Source of the DNA: Gnetum montanum
Lineage: Eukaryota; Streptophyta; Gnetopsida; Gnetales; Gnetaceae
Direction: 5' to 3'
DNA: 64,000 nucleotides
NCBI GenBank assembly: GCA_015680685.1
Contig: MNCI01003767.1
Location: forward strand, 216,977 to 280,976
The position numbers and the translations under genes are program-made. Below are positions 58,138 through 64,000 of this stretch, in pieces; within the stretch, counting starts at the first letter, position 1; each line of letters begins with the position of its first letter. A model generated the notes under the pieces. That model searched no databases, was not told where the DNA came from, and saw only the letters and a list, made by a program, of their open reading frames with translations.

Positions 58138-61100
58138 TACACCCACAACTTATTGAAAACTTTTTCTCAAGTGAAAAAAAGGAAAAACAAGTTTCTTACA
58201 AAATTTTGGGAAGGTATGGGATTATTGACTAATTGACTAATACATAAATTGACTTAACTGACTTTAAGTACTGACTAACTCTAAGTGTCACATTATAGAA
58301 TTTTGTTTGAGTGGATGCATAAAAATGACAAAATGATAAAAATACTTGAGAGACATTGAAGATAACAAAATTTATAGAGGTCTTTGAAAATCCACTAAAG
58401 ATGATTCTTCTTGTTGTTGCTAGTAGTGACAAACTTCCACCCTTGATTATTATGTTGATGCTTCTCTTATTATGTAGAACATTCTTGAAGGATGGGCTGA
58501 AATTTCTTCTCATCATCCCATGGATCTAGCAATCATGTGATGTTTGAGCTATTATCCTGTATGTGCTATGATTTTTCCATGGGCATATCCTCCATTATCC
58601 CTCTCTTAGCTTCATTTCCATGCCTAGAAAAAGACCTTCCTTAGGCATTTATTTTAGCATAACCTATAGTCATCAAAGGATCAACATTAGTTTTGGTAAA
58701 TTTTCCTAAATAATTAACCCTTTTCGAATCCCTTATTTTGCATTTAAGCATAAGGTGATGATAACGTACTATTCCCAAGGCTATGAGGTAACTAAAATTG
58801 TTAAGATGTTCACCTTATTTAGGTCAATGCCTATTAGTTACCACAATGTTAGAAAAATTTCAAAGTGGACATCCCTAGCCCCCATGACTAATAAGCATAA
58901 CTAAGGAAGTGCACAAGTTTTTGAACAATGAAAATCAAAGTTCTAGTGTAGAAGATGGCCAAGAAAGTTTTGAATGTGAAGGATATTAAGATAGAAAAGT
59001 AGGAAAAATTAATTGAAAGTGATGAGTAGTCCAAAAATTATGCATAAATTCAAAGAAATCATCACTAATGTTCTGGATGATGTGAAGATTAGTTCAAAGC
59101 CATGATCAACAAAAGTTATGCAAGTGGATCCTCCCCAAAGCAAGTTCCTACCATAATTCCCTTACATAACTAGTTCTATAGATGTTCATGGGCATCTTAG
59201 AAGTTAAATGTACATCATGCCTTTGTTCCAAATAACATATAATTTCCTTGGTTGGGATGTTGCACTATACTAAACAAAATCATTAGGCTCATAATCACAT
59301 GCAATAGTGAGATGAATAATGAAATGAAAAGGGATTACAAAGATGGGGATGTAAGATGCTTTACCATGTCCACAATAGGTTCTTCTGGCAAATGTGATTA
59401 AAATGATCTGCATACCTATCCATCCAAGTTTCAAACCAAGTTCATACCATTAATAGTGACCTTGCATTGATGTGTTCCTTCATATCAACCATCATGAGTT
59501 CACAACTGCCACAAAGAAAAATCATTGCTCCAAAAAATAAGAAAAGAGAAGAATGAAGGAAGGGCCTTAATTAGAGGGGAGTCTTCAGGCATGGGTAACA
59601 TATCTTTCCAGCCCCATAACTAGTGCTTGTAGCCCATTATTATGTCTAAGGAATGTGCTTTGAATTCCCGTAATTATTTTTTAAAATTTTTATGAAATGG
59701 AAACCACACCATGTAAAGACATAGCTTCCTATTTATTTATCGATAGAGGCATGATGATACATTCCAAGAGAAGTCATAAATCACACAAAGAAAGTCAAGA
59801 AGAGAATCCAACAAGTCCCCTTGAGGTCACACCCTTTACCATTCCCACTTGGTATTTTCCTCTTTCTTTAAGGTACCATGATCATTAATTGATTTTAGTT
59901 TCATAAAAGAAGAACCAAATTGCTTTCATGACAAAAGACCTTTTATTTAGAGAACTAGAGGAATGGATGAGGTGGTCTTACTACTTTACACAATTACTTA
60001 CCCAATCATATTGATAGCATAGTACAAAAAAGCCAACACATAACATTGATTTTTGCATCATGACTTAGGAATATTATTAAAAAAAACATAAAACATAAAG
60101 AAAATGACATAAGAAAAGAGAAAAGTATAAAGCAATAAAAAAAAACAAAAAAATGGAAAACATATTAAGATTAGAAAATATTAAAAGAAATGATAAAATA
60201 AAAAAATTTAAAACAAAAAGGTAAAAAAACACTTATTAGTTCTTGAACTAAGATGGAGCATCTCCCCTATGAGTAATCTGATGGCTGCACATTTAGGAGA
60301 TGGACCACAAAATCGCCTAGTTATACACCACTAATTTCTCATCTATCATCATTACTAATTTAATTAATTATGTGATAGCACATCTAACATTGGTGATAGT
60401 CTCATTTGGATCATTCAAAGGTGTATCTTCATCTAGACTTGAAGGTATTTCTATTTTGGGGGATCCCGATGTATTTGCTTCTTCTTCTTGATTTTCTATT
60501 TTAATTCCTAGGTCTTCGTGTTTAATATAATTTTTTGCTATATAATTAGAGTGTAAGATATCTATGTCTAAGTCCTTTTCTTGGTCCATTTTCTTAATTC
60601 TAGAACTAATAAGTGGATCAAAGGGTTCCATGCATCTTTTAAATAGTTTTGTACTTTCATTTTCAAGCCACTGGGGGTCCTTTGGTTTAGTGGCTACTGT
60701 GTATGTTCTTGCTCACATACTTATTTCTTAACTTTGTTTTGGATTGGTATTGAGGTTGTGTTACCTTTATTATTAGTAGTGATGCATGAAGGTTATCATC
60801 TCTCCATTGTGATAGGTTTATCTTTTATATCTTATGTTGAAGTGGTGATGGTTGTTGGCTTTTGCATATGATCAGGAGACATTGTTCCAGAGAGGAAGGG
60901 TGTTGCACTAGATTGGCCTTGTGTAGGTTTTTATGTGCCAATAGGTCTATGAATTTTATAGTCATGCATGGGAACTATCTTAAAGAAAGAATTTTGAGGT
61001 TGAAGTAAGGATCTACTAGCCTTACCATTTTCATGTATGTTCATAACAAAAGTGGCATTTTTCCATTGATGTTGTGGTGTCAAACATTCCTATGTTGCTA

Positions 61101-61660
61101 GCAATGACATGTAATGAAGGGATGTATGACAATATTATAAATATGATAGATGGTTAAAGGTGTGAGGTGGTGATCCCATAGAAGATGTTGTAGGTTGATG
61201 ATATTTGGGAGAGTGGTAATAGCGATTTGAGGTAGAGGAAGTAGAACCAGTTGGAGAAATAGGTTGTTAAACATAATATCCGTATGGGTTTGGTTGGCAA
61301 TAAGGGTAGTGATGGTTTGATGATGGCCTCCCACATGACTATGGGTTTTTCCACTACAATTGATAGTAGTTTTGAGGTTGATAAGAAGTTCCACTAGGAT
61401 TGTATGATGGGTTGTAGGACTATCTATAATTACCTTGTGAAAAAGGTAATTTCCTAGGCATTCGATTTTGTATAAACTTGGGATTCAAAGAAAAAGCTCA
61501 ATACTCATGTAGATGTAACTATTGGCAAATGTTTGGGATGAGACTACCAATGTTGCACCATCAGTCTCATGACTTTTTAGGATCATGGGATGTGAATGTG
61601 TTCTTCAAATAGGGTTTAGATGCTTTCGGGTCTTCTGGCAACACCAAGGCCCAAATACCT
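58138..61660 (-). mobile_element. Element E2 interior: gag only, ORF2 deleted
   Basis: Minus strand. Spacer blocks at 59105-59220, 59290-59420 and 59810-59960 match the E1 spacer. A Pro/Ser/Tyr-rich gag end (about 61400-61100, QPNPYGYYV, QPISPTGSTSSTSNRYYHSP) matches the C-terminal region of E1 gag. The acidic ORF 60631-60368 (MEPFDPLISSRIKKMDQEKD...) has no E1 counterpart that I can find. Distance from polypurine tract to the shared gtcctccccaaagca block is about 970 bases here and 3.85 kb in E1; the difference is ORF2 plus the internal promoter. The capsid half of gag and the 5' LTR are not found to the right, so E2 is truncated near 61660. Confidence 0.6.
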
Positions 61661-63289
61661 CCAAATAAACTTAGTGGTTATGAAATGAACTATATGTGAG
61701 TATGTGTTTGCTATTTTAAATGTTAAAATGCTTGGGTTTGTGTATGAAACTACAATTGGCTATCATAAAATAAATTCATTTAACTTTGTTGAATACTGTT
61801 GGTTGTTGAAGGTTCCTATTTTGTCAAATCACTTAGTCTATATAGTCCCTATAGTACATTACATGTAACAAATAAAATTTCACAAAAATGTTTGAGCACA
61901 ATCTGCCAATCTACTCCTAATTTTCCCTAGAGAGAAAACTCCACAAGAAAACTAGAAATAGAGCAAGATTCAATAGGTTTTAGAAATAGAAAAGAAAAAA
62001 AAATAGATTTTTGTGGGATCTCAAACATTTAAGCAAGATAAAATGACATAAGAAAACACTTTGCAACAAAGCTATTCCAACTCAATCTATTACGAATGAT
62101 CTAAACATTTTGAGCTCAACAAACAATTTCATAAGAGATACTTTTATTTAATTACTAAAACACTTTGTAAATGACAAAGTACAAGTTTCTATTTGGCTAT
62201 TTAATATTAGTCAAGAAGTGCAAAAAATAGAAATTCCTAAAAAAATTTAACAATTTCAAGATTGCAATATTAAGGACATAAAATTTATAAATAAAGAAGC
62301 TATTTTAGCCATCTCAAAGTATCAAAGATTTTCTAAATTTTCTAAACTCAAATAGGTAATTTCTATAAGACATTACTATTAAATTGCTCAAGATGCTTTC
62401 TAACATAACATAAGCTCTTATTTGGAAAACCTTAATAGAAGTCTAATATTGCACAAAAATAGAGCTATAAAGACAACCTAGAAAAATCCCAAAATTAAAT
62501 TCCAAGCACAATGCTATCTAGATCATTAGCTAAGTAACTAAAACAAAATGGGAAGAAATAAACTCACAAGATTAAGACAAAGTAGTTGAATTGATGTCTT
62601 TAGCAAGTAATGCTTTAGAATCTTTAATATTCTTCTGAGTATCTTTCTACAAAATTCATAGTTTTATGTGGTTTTGTAGACTACACATAGGAATTGTGAC
62701 GTTTGATCCATTCGCTTAACCATGGAAAGCATCATCAAATCACTTTAGAGGCAACATTGGCTACTTGGTGCTTAGTGGTAACATTGGAATTAAAGTCTAT
62801 GGAAGTAATAGAAGCCATTTGAGGAATGATATGTCATGAGGAAGTGGATTATTTTTGTAATTTAGTAGTAGCAAAAGATAATGTAGGTGAATCTTACAAG
62901 ACAAGAAAAAATGATACATCACCAAAACGGATCCACCTTTTGTATAATATGAGCCTTTTAACAATCTATTTCATGTGACATGTAATCTGCTTCCTTAATG
63001 AAGAACATCGATGATTCTAGCTTCAAAACTCCTTTCTCTTGATGACTTAAATTCATATATAGAGAGTTAGAATGAGTTGCAACAGCAACTCTTATTCCAA
63101 CAAGAAAAATTAGATTTTATAATACTATAACACATTTGGAAACCTTGGCATTAAATTAAATATCCAACCACAAAAAGAACCATTAAGGTGCCATATCTAA
63201 TTCTATACATAGGAAAAAATTGCCAAATGATTAACATAACCCACATGTTTCTTGCAATCCTAACCATTAGTCTATCTAGCTAAATCTAA
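61661..63289. other. Stretch without a clear gene
   Basis: Mostly AT-rich. A weak reading GDVSFFLVL...DS near 62925 (minus) might be a C-terminal piece of the KEA-like gene to the right, but it is too short to call. Confidence 0.4.
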
Positions 63290-63690
63290 GTATTACAACA
63301 GGCTCACTAACATTAAAATTCTTTGGTTCTTCAATTTTATCACTAGCATCAAGCTTTGAATCAATTATCCTAGTAGCCTTACATCCAACCTCACTTTGGA
63401 GAAGGGTTAAAGCCATAGAAAGAGCCACCATAATGATGAGCAACCTATTCAATTCAAGTGGCTAATCACGAAGCCTACTTGCTAAAGAGAAAACAACAAA
63501 AGCAAACTCTCCTTCTTGAGATAGAATAAAATCTATTCACAAACTTTCTTAAAGAGATAATCCAACACAGAGCCCAATGGTAACTATTATTAAAGTTCTA
63601 ATAGAAATTAATCCTCCCAACAACATCAAAACATTTGACCATTCTTGAAGTAACAACTTCAATTTTACTCTCTTAATTTGCCGATAAAGA
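63290..63690 (-). pseudogene. KEA-type K+/H+ antiporter exon relic
   Basis: One frame on the minus strand reads LLLQEWSNVLMLLGGLISIR (about 63665-63606), TLIIVTIGLCVGLSL, ILSQEGEFAFVVFSLASRL, PLELNRLLIIMVALSMALTL and SEPVVIL (63292). This follows the last transmembrane helices of a plastid KEA (CPA2) antiporter and the linker into its nucleotide-binding KTN domain (EPVVI..GFGQ). Such proteins exchange K+ for H+ across plastid envelope or thylakoid membranes. There are three or four in-frame stops (TAA and TGA after GLSL, TAG after RLRD and after RFS) but no frameshift. The reading N-terminal of 63690 (to 63974) does not match the family and may be intron or unrelated. It is a decayed piece; a gene continuing beyond the window on the right is possible. 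Confidence 0.7.
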
Positions 63691-64000
63691 TAGAGAAACA
63701 TGCATCCACCACTCTCATTATCTTGCTTATTGCTATCCATTTTTTCTCCATCATCTAATAATTCTTTATCAACTAGTCCAAGATAAGGAACATTCTTTGT
63801 CAATTTTGAAGAAGTAACTTTAGAATAAAAGAAATATTTTAAGAATAACAAGTTCCAAACATTTTCATCCTTCCTAATCTTGAGTGAGTGTGGTGAAGCC
63901 ATTAGAATCTTTTGAAATGCATAAAAAATATATTGCTGGAGAATGCCAAATTGTAACCTTGACTCAGGGATCATATCCTCTAGCTTGCATAGATATTTAT

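Noticed and set aside
61098-61394. 98-codon minus-strand ORF
   Set aside because: Alternate frame of the Pro-rich gag end of E2; the real frame has QPISPTGSTSSTS.

Overview
The window looks like intergenic DNA from a seed plant with a very large, repeat-rich genome. A gymnosperm is my best guess, but this is inference. It is AT-rich, no intact gene is visible, and almost everything recognisable is an old LTR retrotransposon, often nested in another. The lineages I recognise are Ty3/gypsy Tat-like, Athila-like and Tekay/Del-like chromovirus, and Ty1/copia. There are also gag-only (TR-GAG-like) elements and pieces of two host gene families. I saw no rRNA, tRNA or CRISPR array. Coding remnants usually keep long alignable frames, broken mainly by TAG/TAA stops in place of Gln or Trp codons, as expected for old methylated repeats.

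Layout. 1-2.76 kb: 5' end of a minus-strand gypsy element A (ORF start, PBS, LTR). 3.26-5.65 kb: a minus-strand pseudogene that reads well only as several exons with GT-AG borders. 7.6-8.8 kb: a degenerate ~180-bp repeat. 9.8-15.4 kb: a plus-strand Tat-type pol (RT, RNase H, second RNase H, integrase) with PPT and 3' LTR. 15.6-17.9 kb: Athila-like integrase tail and LTR. 18.0-19.4 kb: copia LTR on the minus strand. 20.0-23.2 kb: copia pol and LTR on the plus strand. 23.3-25.3 kb: end of a coiled-coil ORF2 plus its LTR (element E3). 25.4-26.9 kb: minus-strand chromovirus relic with its RT deleted. 27.1-33.2 kb: plus-strand chromovirus C2, its integrase cut by LTR B (33.2-34.4 kb). 37.4-39.7 kb: unidentified retroelement ORF and LTR D.

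39.7-45.0 kb holds an LTR element complete with TSD, PBS and PPT that carries a CCR4-type (endonuclease/exonuclease/phosphatase) coding fragment and no recognisable gag or pol. It sits between LTR D and chromovirus C3 (45.0-47.6 kb). C3 is in turn interrupted by E1 (47.6-56.2 kb), a non-autonomous LTR element with gag and a long second ORF (ORF2) but no pol. E1 is followed by more C3-type LTR sequence and by a relative, E2 (57.2-61.7 kb), that has lost ORF2. A KEA-type K+/H+ antiporter exon relic lies at 63.3-63.7 kb.

The most striking shared pattern is in the promoters. At least nine LTRs or LTR-like promoters from different families carry clusters of short palindromic words, usually just upstream of a TATA box. 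Each family has its own word but the layout is the same. E1 repeats its LTR word-plus-TATA module internally, ahead of ORF2.
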